Positions 42,926 through 52,654 of a stretch of 64,000 nucleotides of DNA are shown piece after piece. Positions within the stretch are counted from its first letter, which is position 1, and every line of letters starts with the position of its first letter. This DNA is from Pseudomonadota bacterium (lineage in GTDB: Bacteria; Desulfobacterota; Desulfovibrionia; Desulfovibrionales; Desulfovibrionaceae), in NCBI GenBank assembly GCA_018816865.1, contig JAHIUW010000009.1, positions 55,411 through 119,410 on the forward strand, read 5' to 3'. The position numbers and the translations under genes are program-made. The notes beneath the pieces are model-generated. The model did no database searches. It was not told where the DNA came from and saw only the letters and a list, made by a program, of their open reading frames with translations.

Positions 42926-44320
42926 ATGCGATTGGCCAAGCACTTGGTCCTTGTGGTGCTCACGCTGGCGGCGGCGTCCTGCTCCTCGCTTGGGAAAATG
43001 CCTCAAGCCCTCACGGGTGGGACGAGCCAGGTCTACCTATATCTGGAGACCTTGGAGACGGGCGGCGAGGAGATTCGTTTTGCCCTGGCCGAGGTGTTTC
43101 TGGTGGACGAAGACGGGGGGCGTCATCCCGTGGGGGCAGAGGCGATGCTGTCCTCTGCCGATGGTGGTGGGCGACGGCGGTTGGCTGTGTCGAGGATGGC
43201 ACCGGGCAGGTACGTGGGCATGGAGTGGCACGTAAGCTGGGCTACCGTGGAGTGCGAGGGTGTGTCGATGCCCCTGGAATTGCAGGACTCCAAGGGCAGG
43301 ACCCTGGTTGAGATAGATTTCAGTCTGGATTCGGGCCGTAGTCGGACGCTGTTCGTCCAGTGGTCTGCAGGGTCGTCGTTGCGCGAAACGCTGGGCTTCT
43401 CGCCTGCACTGGCGGTCCGGGAACAGCGGGTTGATCTGGCTGGTTCTCTGGCGTTTGTGACCAACGTCGATGATGCGTCACTGACGGTGGTCAACCGTTC
43501 TTTGGGCTTGGTGGTGGGGTCCATCGCGGTGGGGCCGTCGCCCATGGGTATCGTTGCTTCCCCGGATGGCGACAGACTGTATGTCGCCAGTCACGGCGGG
43601 CGGTGCATCTCGGTGGTGGACGTGGCCGCAGGGTGCGTGGTGGATACCTTCGGCAACCTCGGACGCGCCCCCACGGAATTGGCCTTGTCCCGTGACGGGT
43701 TATTGCTGTTCGCCGTCAATCCGGATTCGGACTGCGTCGCGGTCATCGATACCACCACCGGCCAAATCGTGACTGTGGTGGACGTGGGGCGCGATCCAGG
43801 TGGAATCGTGTTCGATACGGATCGTAACAGGGTGTATGTGGCCGATACCGGTTCGGGTACTTTGACCGTCATTGACGGCAACAGCCTGCAGGTGGTGCGG
43901 ACCGTAGCCGTGGGCCAAGCTCCCCGAGGACTGGCCGTTGCGGATGGGGCGTTGTTCGTCACTGATGCCGGATCGTCCACCATGTGGGTCGTGGACCTGT
44001 CGACCTACGCCACCACGGGCCTTGTTCCTGCAGGGAGTCGTGGTGGGCGTCTGCTGCAGGGGCTGTCCGGTATGGTCTACATGACGGCCCCTCTGGCTGG
44101 AGAGCTGACCTTTGTGCGGACCGCCACGCGTTCCGTGGCCAAGAGGGTCTCGATGGATGCCGGCCCCGGGCATATGGGGCTGGATGCGGTGCATCGCAAG
44201 CTCTACGTGGTCTGCACGGAGGCCGACGAGTTAGTGGTCCTGGATGCCACCATGCGCAAAGTCGAGACCGTGATGCAGGTGGGCAGGAGACCCTATGGCG
44301 TTGTGGTCATTGACGAATGA
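42926..44320 (+). CDS. YVTN beta-propeller lipoprotein
   Basis: 464 residues from the ATG after GGGGGAG. Lipobox AASC at about residues 16-19. An N-terminal beta domain (about 35-165) resembles DUF4382-type carbohydrate-binding-like folds. A YVTN/YncE-type propeller follows (about 170-460) with repeats such as VGPSPMGIVASPDGDRLYVA and VGRDPGGIVFDTDRNRVYVA. It is likely lipid-anchored at the outer membrane. The stop overlaps the next start (ATGA), coupling it to the beta-barrel protein. Confidence 0.88.
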   Translation: MRLAKHLVLVVLTLAAASCSSLGKMPQALTGGTSQVYLYLETLETGGEEIRFALAEVFLVDEDGGRHPVGAEAMLSSADGGGRRRLAVSRMAPGRYVGMEWHVSWATVECEGVSMPLELQDSKGRTLVEIDFSLDSGRSRTLFVQWSAGSSLRETLGFSPALAVREQRVDLAGSLAFVTNVDDASLTVVNRSLGLVVGSIAVGPSPMGIVASPDGDRLYVASHGGRCISVVDVAAGCVVDTFGNLGRAPTELALSRDGLLLFAVNPDSDCVAVIDTTTGQIVTVVDVGRDPGGIVFDTDRNRVYVADTGSGTLTVIDGNSLQVVRTVAVGQAPRGLAVADGALFVTDAGSSTMWVVDLSTYATTGLVPAGSRGGRLLQGLSGMVYMTAPLAGELTFVRTATRSVAKRVSMDAGPGHMGLDAVHRKLYVVCTEADELVVLDATMRKVETVMQVGRRPYGVVVIDE

Positions 44321-46470
44321 ATTCGGTGCGGACACCGATCTCCTCATACGGCCGGATGGCCGAAAGGGGTGCCACGTGGTGTCTGCTGTTGGCGGTGGTG
44401 ATCTTGCTCTATCCCCAGCGGGCGACAGGGGAAGACAAAATCAGCGGGGCATTGCAACTCTCCTACCGCATCACGGAAATCAAGTCCGGGGATGAGGAAT
44501 ACATCGACAGCAGTTTCTTGCGGCTTTACAAATTGCGGTTGAGTAAGGACATCACCTCGAGTGTGAATTTTACCGGGAGTTTCGACTTGAGCGAACTGGA
44601 AAACAACGAACGCAAGTCTACTTCACAGATTCCCGAGCTGAGACTGACTTTGCGCAGCGATGTCATGAACGGAAACGTGGGCTACCGCCTTGTTGAGAAG
44701 GGGGTGGATGGGTTGACCATGAGCTCCAACGAGGACCGTCGCACCACCGAATCCTGGAACCTGGATCTTGCCACTTCGGCCTTGGAACATACCCGTACAA
44801 GGATATCCTACCGCCAGGACAGGGATTTCGACTCGCTGCCCGTGCGCAGTACAGACACCCTGAAGGACGATTTGTTTTGGACCATCGAACACGAACTGCT
44901 GGATTCCCTGAACGTGGGCTATAGTCTGCGGCTCAGAGAGACCAGGGATCTGGCGGCCGAGGTGCGTCAGAACTACACGGCCAACGAGGGTTGGTTGCGT
45001 TTTAATGACAGGTACCTGGATGATACGTTGGACGTTGCGGGCAGTTATACGCATACGGTCAACGAGACCGAAACCATCGTTGGCGACACACCTTATGACA
45101 TAGCGAAACAGGTCGCGGCGTTGGCGGGTCTGGGCCGGGACTCCACCCCCGGCGTGGGCATCTCCCTGAATCCCTTACCTGCGCTCATCGACGGTGATCT
45201 GATGACCAGCACGGGCAGCAATATTGGTGGAGCCGGAAATACGGATCGCAACCTGGGCCTGGACCTGAATCGGGCTACGAAGGTGGACGAGCTCAGATTG
45301 TACACCACCGACGTGACGTTCACTCCCGGAGACTTCACCTGGGCGCTGTACTCCAGCGATGATGGCGTGTTTTGGTCGCAGGTGAGTGCCTCCGCCAGCT
45401 TCGCTTACGACGACGAAAAAAATTATTTCGCCATCACCGTGCCCGGGGTGAAGAAGCGTTACCTCAAGGTGGTCAACGTCACCAATGACGCCACTGTTTC
45501 CCCCATCCACGTTACCGAACTCGAAGCCTATTCCATCGAGACACGCGCACCGGGGTCCACGGGCGATGACCTGTCCGTGACCAAGAACGCCCAGTTGAGC
45601 CTGAACTACCGGCCAAGGGATTGGGTGCAGCTGTCCTATGACATGAGCGCAATCAGGAGCATGGAAGAGGCGGGCGCGGAAGAGCAGCAGCGTGACACTC
45701 ATAACGTCGGAGTCCGGGTGATCCGTGAGCTTGGCTCGTCTGTCACGGCCACGGGGCAGTATCAGCGGCGGCTTGAGACCCAGACCGGGGAGCTGGACAG
45801 GACGACGGACTCCTACCTGGCGAATCTGGCGGCCCAGCCCATGGACAGGCTGGATATGGACCTGTCCATGAATCATGTGGATTTGCGCGAGGGGGCGGCA
45901 ATCGTGTCCAGCAACAACATCGCCCAGATGCACATGGGCGCGTTGCTCAGACAGGGCGCCCAACTGGATGTGGAGAGCGGTGTGTCCATGAGCGAGAACA
46001 TGCAGACCGATTCCCTGACCACGTCCAGGAATATGGACACCAATCTGCGCCTGGAACTGACGCGCAGCCTCACCATGGACCTGATCCACGACATGCGCTG
46101 GACCGAGACGGAGCAGGCTTCGCTGGTGACCCGGGGGCGAACGTCGTTCAGCAAGCTGTCCATGTACTACCGACCCTCGCGCGAGGTCTACCTGCGGGGG
46201 TCGTACAGCCTTGATCAGGATCATCTCACTGGCGAGGAGACCACCAAGCAGGAATGCAGTCTCAGTTGGTTGCTCACAAAGAAGCTTCAGTTGGATACCG
46301 GATGGTCCATGGAGCGCAATGGCGACAAGAAAAAAGTGTTCAATGCGGACCTGGCATGGACCCTGAGTCGGATGCTCAACCTGAGGTTCGGCTACGACTG
46401 GAGCACCCACCACGGGGATATCCTGACAGAGGTGCAGCAGTTTTCCATGGACTTGTCCGCAAAGTTTTAG
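44317..46470 (+). CDS. Outer-membrane beta-barrel protein with discoidin-like insert
   Basis: 717 residues. Signal peptide about 15-38. The rest is dominated by amphipathic beta strands of alternating polar residues (SMYYRPSREVYLRGSYSLDQ and similar), and the protein ends in Phe (MDLSAKF), the usual BAM-recognition end of a barrel. Residues about 300-410 are a discoidin/F5-8C-like domain (DELRLYTTDVTFTPG, YLKVVN). It is a good candidate for the porin of a porin-cytochrome conduit, holding a multihaem protein through the outer membrane. No similarity to MtrB motifs could be checked. Confidence 0.8.
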   Translation: MNSVRTPISSYGRMAERGATWCLLLAVVILLYPQRATGEDKISGALQLSYRITEIKSGDEEYIDSSFLRLYKLRLSKDITSSVNFTGSFDLSELENNERKSTSQIPELRLTLRSDVMNGNVGYRLVEKGVDGLTMSSNEDRRTTESWNLDLATSALEHTRTRISYRQDRDFDSLPVRSTDTLKDDLFWTIEHELLDSLNVGYSLRLRETRDLAAEVRQNYTANEGWLRFNDRYLDDTLDVAGSYTHTVNETETIVGDTPYDIAKQVAALAGLGRDSTPGVGISLNPLPALIDGDLMTSTGSNIGGAGNTDRNLGLDLNRATKVDELRLYTTDVTFTPGDFTWALYSSDDGVFWSQVSASASFAYDDEKNYFAITVPGVKKRYLKVVNVTNDATVSPIHVTELEAYSIETRAPGSTGDDLSVTKNAQLSLNYRPRDWVQLSYDMSAIRSMEEAGAEEQQRDTHNVGVRVIRELGSSVTATGQYQRRLETQTGELDRTTDSYLANLAAQPMDRLDMDLSMNHVDLREGAAIVSSNNIAQMHMGALLRQGAQLDVESGVSMSENMQTDSLTTSRNMDTNLRLELTRSLTMDLIHDMRWTETEQASLVTRGRTSFSKLSMYYRPSREVYLRGSYSLDQDHLTGEETTKQECSLSWLLTKKLQLDTGWSMERNGDKKKVFNADLAWTLSRMLNLRFGYDWSTHHGDILTEVQQFSMDLSAKF

Positions 46471-46480
46471 AGGTGTTGCG

Positions 46481-47155
46481 ATGCAGATATTTGCTGGTTT
46501 CATTCAGACCCTGGGGCGTCGGACATGGGCGCTGCCCGTGGGCCTTGCCCTGGCGCTGATACTCCCGACGGGATGCGCCAAGCCCATGAATTATGTCCAT
46601 CCCAATGCGGACCTGAGCTATGTCCGTTCGGTGGCAATCGTGCCGTTCAAGAACCTGACTCAGGAGAAATTTGCTGAGGAAAAGGTCATGCATGTGGTGT
46701 CCACCGAGATGCTCCGCTGCGGTGTGGATGTGGTGGAGTTTGGTGAGGTTGAAAAGGTGCTGCGCGGTGAAGGCTACGGCAAGGACGAAGGCACCATCAG
46801 CCACAAGGTGGCTGAAGCTGCCGGACGTCGCCTCGGAGTGCAGGCGTTTCTGGTGGGCGCGGTGCAGGAATATGGGCAGTCGAGCAAGGGCAGTGATGGC
46901 TATTCCGAGGTCTGCGTTTCCTTGCGTCTGCTTGACGCCAATACCGGCACCATTCTCTGGGAGGCGACCCACAGTCTCAAGAGCACCACGGTGCTTGATC
47001 GATTGTTTGGCATCGGCAAGCAGAGTCGCACCGATCTGAGCCGTGATGTGGTGGTGGAGATGTTTGCTTCGTTGTTCGGAGGCAAGCGTGAGATGCCGGA
47101 CTCCTTGGCTCGGAAACGGGCGAAGGAACTGCGCGATGGCCTTGCGGGCATGTAG
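46481..47155 (+). CDS. CsgG/GNA1162-like lipoprotein
   Basis: 224 residues. Lipobox PTGC at about residues 28-31. The domain begins SVAIVPFKNLTQEKFAEE and ends with VSLRLLDANTGTILWEATHS, the pattern of CsgG and of the GNA1162/DUF799 lipoproteins. Two further genes downstream share it. CsgG proteins form outer-membrane export pores for curli subunits. The next gene starts inside its last codons. Confidence 0.75.
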   Translation: MQIFAGFIQTLGRRTWALPVGLALALILPTGCAKPMNYVHPNADLSYVRSVAIVPFKNLTQEKFAEEKVMHVVSTEMLRCGVDVVEFGEVEKVLRGEGYGKDEGTISHKVAEAAGRRLGVQAFLVGAVQEYGQSSKGSDGYSEVCVSLRLLDANTGTILWEATHSLKSTTVLDRLFGIGKQSRTDLSRDVVVEMFASLFGGKREMPDSLARKRAKELRDGLAGM

Positions 47156-48662
47156 CGACAGTGTGGGGCCGTGCTGCGTAGCCTGGGGCGTGTGGCTGGC
47201 GCTGTGGCTGGCGCTGTGGCTGTGGCTGCCTGTGTGCGCCATGGCCGTGGAGCCGGTCGGGCAGGGGCGGGTGCGACGCTTGGCCGTGATGCCCTTTGGT
47301 GTCTTTGCCGACCAGGGCCGTCTGGTCGATGTTACGGATTTTGTGGGTGCTGCCTTTGCCAATCGTGGGTTCAGTGTGGTGTCGCAGAACCGGTTGGAGC
47401 AGTTCCGTGTCCTGCATCGTATCCGTCGTGCTGAATTCATGGATCGCGCGGCGTTGCGGGTGCTCGGTGTGGAACTGGGGGTGGACGCCTTGGTAGTGGG
47501 GCAGGCCCACCTCGCGGGCGGGGACGTCCCCCGCGGCACCGTTACGGCGCAGATGGTGGAGTGCGGTGGTTCCTCTGTTGTCTGGGCTGGCAGTGTTTCT
47601 GCCAGCGGTGATGATTACGCCACGGTGCTCGGCCTGGGGCGAATCAAGATCATGGAGGTCCTGCTGCAACGTCTTGTGGAGGATCTGCTGAACTCTGTGC
47701 CCGGAGAGATGTCCGTGCTCACTTCCTCCGTGCCGGATTTCGAGATTGCACGTGCGGGATTCCAGCCCGAGGTGTTGCGGGGAGGCCAACCCACCAGGTT
47801 GGTGGTGGAAATCAAGCCCGGGGGCGAACCGTTACGTCAGGTGCGCGCCTATCTATTGGACAGAGAAATCGAGCTGCAGGCACAGGGCGACGGGCATTTC
47901 AGCGGAGAGCTGCTCGCACCACTGGTGGAACGAAGCTATCCGGTCCGTATCTATGTCACTGATGCCTGGAACAGGCTGGTCACGGTGGACACCGATGCCA
48001 TGCTCACCGTGGACAACAGTCCTCCTCCACTGAGTGTGCATTTCAATGGCAGGCTGCTTTCGCCCAATAATGATGGAGTGCTGGACCGCATTCTGTTTAC
48101 ACCCGAGGTCGGGGAGTCTTTGTATATCCGCAGCTGGACGGTGCGCATCGCTGATGCCGCGGACACCACGGTGCGCTTCGAGGAGGGCCGCGGTCTGCTT
48201 CCGGAATTTTTTGTGTGGCGCGGAGAGGACGACGAGGGCCGCGCCCTTCCTGACGGAGAATACGCCTGCACCCTCACGGTCACTGACCGCGCCGGGAACA
48301 GCACCGCCACCTCCGTGCAGCGCATGGTCGTGGATACGACCCCTCCCCAGGTGGAGGTGTTCTTGGTGGAAGCTGATGGGGCCCGGGTGCTGACCCTGGA
48401 CCCTGGGGCTTCAGGTCAGGTGCACCGCTGGAGCTTGACCTTGTTTGGGCTTGATGGGGTGCTGGTTGAACTGCATGGCCGGGAGACACCCCCCGCGACA
48501 ATAGAGGCTCCTGAAGGGGCTATGGCGTATTCCCTGGAGGTCTGGGACTTGGCCGGGAACAGGCAGCGGGTGGATCTCTCCCCGCTGATCCCGCGCAAGC
48601 CACAACTGCAGGAGATGGATCTCAGGCCGGAAAAGCGGGAGGTGTGGGTTGACGATTTCTGA
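47136..48662 (+). CDS. CsgG-like N-terminus with Ig-like/FlgD-type C-terminus
   Basis: 508 residues from the ATG after AAGGA, overlapping the previous gene by 20 bases; longer in-frame starts lack a site. Signal peptide about 10-37 (WLALWLALWLWLPVCAMA). A CsgG-like domain covers about 45-190 (RRLAVMPFGVFADQG, GVDALVVGQAHL). Beta-sandwich domains follow, the last with SPNNDGVLDRILF and DGEYACTLTVTDRAGN, as in FlgD/CHU_C-type Ig folds. It may be a periplasmic scaffold that reaches an exported subunit. Its function is not known. Confidence 0.75.
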   Translation: MALRACSDSVGPCCVAWGVWLALWLALWLWLPVCAMAVEPVGQGRVRRLAVMPFGVFADQGRLVDVTDFVGAAFANRGFSVVSQNRLEQFRVLHRIRRAEFMDRAALRVLGVELGVDALVVGQAHLAGGDVPRGTVTAQMVECGGSSVVWAGSVSASGDDYATVLGLGRIKIMEVLLQRLVEDLLNSVPGEMSVLTSSVPDFEIARAGFQPEVLRGGQPTRLVVEIKPGGEPLRQVRAYLLDREIELQAQGDGHFSGELLAPLVERSYPVRIYVTDAWNRLVTVDTDAMLTVDNSPPPLSVHFNGRLLSPNNDGVLDRILFTPEVGESLYIRSWTVRIADAADTTVRFEEGRGLLPEFFVWRGEDDEGRALPDGEYACTLTVTDRAGNSTATSVQRMVVDTTPPQVEVFLVEADGARVLTLDPGASGQVHRWSLTLFGLDGVLVELHGRETPPATIEAPEGAMAYSLEVWDLAGNRQRVDLSPLIPRKPQLQEMDLRPEKREVWVDDF

Positions 48663-49245
48663 TGTCTGGGCGGTGTGGGTGCGTCTGGCCTGCGTTTCAG
48701 TTGTATTGCTGTCAGGCTGCGCCGCGCAGCCTGACACGTATCTGCGCGAAGGGCTTGAGGACTGTGGCATCGGGACCGTGGCCGTGTTTCCCTTTGAAAA
48801 CGGCACCACCGATTCCGAGGCAAGCTCGGTTGTCACGGCGGCCTTCATCGCTGGCCTGGTGGCTCGGGGCGGCTACGCGGTCGAGCATTACGGCAACGTC
48901 AAGACGTTCCTCCTCGATCGTCGCATCCTGGCCCGCAAAGGAATTGATAAGGAGACCCTGACCCGCATGCGCCGCAGTCTGGGCGTCGATGCCGTGCTCT
49001 TCGGGAGGGTGGATGACTATGGTGATGTCGAGGGTGTCGGCTGGGACGCGGTTCCCGAGGTGGCGGTGAGCTTGCGTCTGGTGGATGCCCGCACCGGTGA
49101 GATTCTTTGTATGGTGCGGCATCGGCGGCACGGCGACGACTACGCCCTGGTGCTGGATATCGGCAGGGTGCGCACGAGCGGTGAATTGGCTCGGCGCATG
49201 GCCGTCGAGGTTGTCGATCTGTTCCCCCCTGGTGTGACGCAATGA
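48649..49245 (+). CDS. CsgG/GNA1162-like lipoprotein
   Basis: 198 residues from a TTG that lies 7 nt after GGAGG and overlaps the previous gene. Lipobox LSGC at about residues 21-24. The body (GTVAVFPFENGTTDSEAS, MRRSLGVDAVLFGRVDDY, VAVSLRLVDARTGEILC) repeats the pattern of the 46481 and 47136 products. It is the shortest of the three and has no further domain. Three similar proteins in a row suggest a hetero-oligomeric outer-membrane structure. Confidence 0.72.
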   Translation: MTISDVWAVWVRLACVSVVLLSGCAAQPDTYLREGLEDCGIGTVAVFPFENGTTDSEASSVVTAAFIAGLVARGGYAVEHYGNVKTFLLDRRILARKGIDKETLTRMRRSLGVDAVLFGRVDDYGDVEGVGWDAVPEVAVSLRLVDARTGEILCMVRHRRHGDDYALVLDIGRVRTSGELARRMAVEVVDLFPPGVTQ

Positions 49246-49258
49246 ACTGGAGGCAAAG

Positions 49259-50701
49259 ATGCGAGGCGTGAAGGTACGAGCGGCTGCTGCGGTCCTGGCC
49301 CTGGCATGGTCGATATTCTTTCCAGGCAAGATCTGCGCCGCTGCCGTGGCCGTTGAGGTTAACGGACAGGTCATTGAGGTGGACGATATCGAGCTGCGGG
49401 TGCGCGATATCCATCGCGCCAAGCCCAAGATGCGTCCTTCGGACGGCGGGGCTTCACTGAGCGTGAACGACATCGTGGATTCCATGGTGGATGAGCGGTT
49501 GCTGATCCAGGAGGCCGCAGACATGGGGCTGGACGCCGGACAGGAGTTCCGCACCAGAATGCGGGCTTTTGTGCGCGACCAGTCCATTCTCGAGTTGTAT
49601 CGGGAGGAGGTCGTTGACCGGGTGCAGGTGGATGATGCCGCCATCCGTGAGCGCTATGTTGCGTCCCTGGGGGTGGATCTTGCGCCCGGCGAAGACATGC
49701 CCGAGCGCATCCGCGAGCGCATCGCCAAGACCCTGCGCAAGGAACGTGAAAAGGCCCTGGCCGATGCCTTTGTGGCTCAGTTGCGGGAGCGTTACGAGGT
49801 GGTGGTCCATCGCGAGCGGCTGCAGGCCGTGAATCTGCCTCTGCCGCGTGACGTTGACCTGCGTGCTTTGGCTGAGGTGGATGGCGAGGTCGTTTCCATG
49901 GCCGATTTCATGTCTGATTTGGGACGTGAATATGCCAAGGCAGAGCGTATGTTGCAGCGGGCGGGGACGGATGCCGAACGCCAGGAGTGGCTGGAGGACG
50001 CTAAGCAGCGCGTGCTCGAGGCGTTGCTGACCAATGCGCTTGTGGGACGCGAGGCCATGGGCCGCGACTATGCCGGGCGTCAGGACCTTGAACGGGCCGT
50101 GGCCCTGCGCCGCGGCGCAATGCTGCTGGAGACCTTCCGGGTGCAGGTGTTGCTGCCGTTGGCCCAAGCCGAGGACGGGGAACTCAGAGAATTTTACGGG
50201 AGCCATAGCGACCTCTATACCCGGGGCTGCCAGGTTCGACTGGGTGAACTGCGCTTCAAGGAGCGCGATCTGGCTCTGGCGGCGCTGGATGAATTGAACC
50301 GGGGGGCGGTCTTTGGCTTCCTCGCGAGACGGCTGGGTGGAAGCTCCACCCTCGGCGAGGGCTGGGTGTCCGAGGACAGACTGCCCTTGGTGTTCCGTCA
50401 AGCCCTGGCCGACCTGCCCGAAGGTGGAATCAGCGAGGTGCTTGTCCTGGGCAGGGATCACGTGTTGCTTAAGCTGCGAGACCGGCGCGGATGCACGGTC
50501 ATGCCCTACGAGGAGGTCCTGCTCGACTTGCGCCGCCGAGTGCTGGAGCAGAAGTACGCCGAGGTCCGGCAAAAATATACCCAAGCCCTGCGCAAACGGG
50601 CGCACATCGTGCTGCACAGCGGGGTGCTGGAGAGTCTGGAGGAGGCCTTCTGGAAGGAGACGCCGGAAGCCGCCGCGCAATCGGAAAGGGGTGAACCATG
50701 A
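49259..50701 (+). CDS. SurA-like peptidyl-prolyl cis-trans isomerase
   Basis: 480 residues after GGAGGCAAAG. Signal peptide about 1-28. A SurA-type N-terminal chaperone domain (about 30-180: VNGQVIEVDDIELRV, VDERLLIQEAADMG) is followed by a second helical segment. A parvulin domain comes at about 320-415 (VRLGELRFKERDLALAAL, STLGEGWVSEDRLP). It would fold or deliver periplasmic clients, perhaps the cytochromes or the barrel protein of this operon. The stop overlaps the 26-haem cytochrome start (ATGA). Confidence 0.9.
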   Translation: MRGVKVRAAAAVLALAWSIFFPGKICAAAVAVEVNGQVIEVDDIELRVRDIHRAKPKMRPSDGGASLSVNDIVDSMVDERLLIQEAADMGLDAGQEFRTRMRAFVRDQSILELYREEVVDRVQVDDAAIRERYVASLGVDLAPGEDMPERIRERIAKTLRKEREKALADAFVAQLRERYEVVVHRERLQAVNLPLPRDVDLRALAEVDGEVVSMADFMSDLGREYAKAERMLQRAGTDAERQEWLEDAKQRVLEALLTNALVGREAMGRDYAGRQDLERAVALRRGAMLLETFRVQVLLPLAQAEDGELREFYGSHSDLYTRGCQVRLGELRFKERDLALAALDELNRGAVFGFLARRLGGSSTLGEGWVSEDRLPLVFRQALADLPEGGISEVLVLGRDHVLLKLRDRRGCTVMPYEEVLLDLRRRVLEQKYAEVRQKYTQALRKRAHIVLHSGVLESLEEAFWKETPEAAAQSERGEP

Positions 50702-52626
50702 GACGTGCACTGCCAGTCGTCGGCATCGTGCTGTTGTTGTTTGTGTGGAGTGGCACCGTGTCCTGCCGGAAGGAATCCAGGGCCATATCCGGAGGCATCG
50801 GCACGGGTTGCGTGGATTGCCACAAGCCCGAACTCGCGGCTTATACGGCCATCGGGAACGTGCACTCCCCGGTGGCCAAGGGTGATTGCGCAGCCTGCCA
50901 CAAGCCCCATGGCATCGTGGGCGGGGTGTATCTGCGCGCCGGAGGCGAGGCCCTGTGCGTGGAGTGCCATGCGGACAAGCGCGGCGCGGCGGACCGGAAG
51001 AATCCGCATGCCCCGGTGGCCGAGGGCGGCTGCCTGTCCTGCCACGATCCCCACGCAGCAGCGCGTCCGGCCCTGGTACGCGAGCAGGCACAGTGTTTTT
51101 CCTGCCATGATCGGGAACCGTTTGAACGCGCCGTGCGCCATCGTCCCCTGGATGAAGGCGGCTGTGCGGCGTGCCATGACGTACACGGCTCGGACCACGG
51201 CAAGCTGTTGAAGTCCGGGGGACAGGACGCCTGCGGTTCCTGCCATGCCTTCGGGGAGAAGGCTTTCGTCGCAGCCCACGGCGGGTTCACTCCTCCGGGG
51301 GATTCCTGCATCACCTGCCACAGCCCGCATTCCTCCTCTGGCCAAGGCCTGCTCAGGGAACAGGTGCATGCGCCATTCGGGGAAGGGGATTGCGCCTCAT
51401 GCCATGAACCGTCCGCTGGTGGAGGGTCCCCGGCCCTCAAGCCCGGGGTCGGGGATTGTCTGGGTTGCCATGGCGACGCGGTGATGCGCAAGGGGGGCAA
51501 ACCCCATGGCGCACAGGACCGGGACGGATGTCTGGCCTGCCACAATCCCCATGCCTCGGACAATCCGGCCCAGGCGCGGCTACCCGGAGGGGCGCTCTGT
51601 TATTCCTGCCACCCCCAGGCCGAGGAACGCCTGGGGCAGACCCATCGTCATACACCCGTGGAGACGGGGGACTGCACCGGCTGTCACGAACCACACTCCT
51701 CGGATAACAGCGATGGCCTGCGAGCCCAAGGCGCGGCCTTGTGCTCGCGTTGCCACGAAGCCGAGGCCTTTACCAAGGCCGTGGTTCACGCCCCGGTCAA
51801 GGCCGGGGCCTGTCTCGACTGCCACGATGCACATGCCTCGAACAACAAGGCCGTGCTCAAGGCTCCAGAGGACGAGCAATGCTATTCTTGCCACCCCAAG
51901 CAGCGGATGCGCTTCGATAAGGTCAACGTGCATACCCCGGTCAGGCTCGGACAGTGCGTGTCCTGCCACAGCCCACACAGCGCGCAGCGCAGGGGACTGC
52001 TCAACGAGGCGCAGGGCAAGCTGTGCTTCAACTGTCACGCCGACATGAAACTGGATTCCGAAGGCAAGGGCCACGCCCCCTTCAGCAAGGGCCAATGCGA
52101 TACCTGTCATGACAGCCACGCCAGTGATCAGGATTTTCAACTGGTGAGCCCGGTGTCGGAGATCTGTTCTCGTTGCCACGATCGTCAACAGGATCAGGCC
52201 CAAGCCGTTGTGCATGAACCCTTTGCCGGGGGGCGGTGTACGGCCTGCCACACCCCGCATGGCAACGGTGTGCTGCAGCGGCTCAACAGGCCACCCGGCC
52301 CACTGTGCCTGTCGTGCCACGAAGACGTGAAGGAGAGCCTGGAATCTGGGAAGAACCGCCACAAGCCAGCTCAGGACGGCGATTGTTTGTCCTGTCACCG
52401 TGGCCATGCCTCGAACGTTCCCGGGCTGCTGTCCGCTCCCGGCGGCGAGGTCTGCGAGGCCTGCCATGCCGCCAAGGGTATGGCCGGGAGCCATCGCGGA
52501 GTGGACAGCACGGGTTCCGATTGCACCGGCTGTCATGCCCCGCATGCGGCACAGACCAAGGCCTTGTTGCAGCCGGTGTTGCACGAGCCGTTCAAGGAGG
52601 GCGTGTGTTCCGACTGCCACAAATGA
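50698..52626 (+). CDS. 26-haem c-type cytochrome
   Basis: 642 residues. N-terminal signal with a possible lipobox TVSC (about residues 20-23). 26 CXXCH motifs are spaced as doubled units: H-x-PV-x2-G-x-C-x2-CH-x-PH, about 20-25 residues, then C-x2-CH (Doubled_CXXCH type). No catalytic domain is seen, so the protein is a long haem wire. From memory, Geobacter sulfurreducens has a 26-haem cytochrome near omcS; I could not check homology. It could span or lie along the outer membrane. Confidence 0.93.
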   Translation: MRRALPVVGIVLLLFVWSGTVSCRKESRAISGGIGTGCVDCHKPELAAYTAIGNVHSPVAKGDCAACHKPHGIVGGVYLRAGGEALCVECHADKRGAADRKNPHAPVAEGGCLSCHDPHAAARPALVREQAQCFSCHDREPFERAVRHRPLDEGGCAACHDVHGSDHGKLLKSGGQDACGSCHAFGEKAFVAAHGGFTPPGDSCITCHSPHSSSGQGLLREQVHAPFGEGDCASCHEPSAGGGSPALKPGVGDCLGCHGDAVMRKGGKPHGAQDRDGCLACHNPHASDNPAQARLPGGALCYSCHPQAEERLGQTHRHTPVETGDCTGCHEPHSSDNSDGLRAQGAALCSRCHEAEAFTKAVVHAPVKAGACLDCHDAHASNNKAVLKAPEDEQCYSCHPKQRMRFDKVNVHTPVRLGQCVSCHSPHSAQRRGLLNEAQGKLCFNCHADMKLDSEGKGHAPFSKGQCDTCHDSHASDQDFQLVSPVSEICSRCHDRQQDQAQAVVHEPFAGGRCTACHTPHGNGVLQRLNRPPGPLCLSCHEDVKESLESGKNRHKPAQDGDCLSCHRGHASNVPGLLSAPGGEVCEACHAAKGMAGSHRGVDSTGSDCTGCHAPHAAQTKALLQPVLHEPFKEGVCSDCHK

Positions 52627-52654
52627 TGCCTTCGATTGGAGAGGAGGACGGGAG

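Noticed and set aside
41096..43006. Minus-strand open frame of 636 codons
   Set aside because: Antisense to the OmcS-like, NHL and YVTN genes; no motif and low-complexity His/Gln-rich product.
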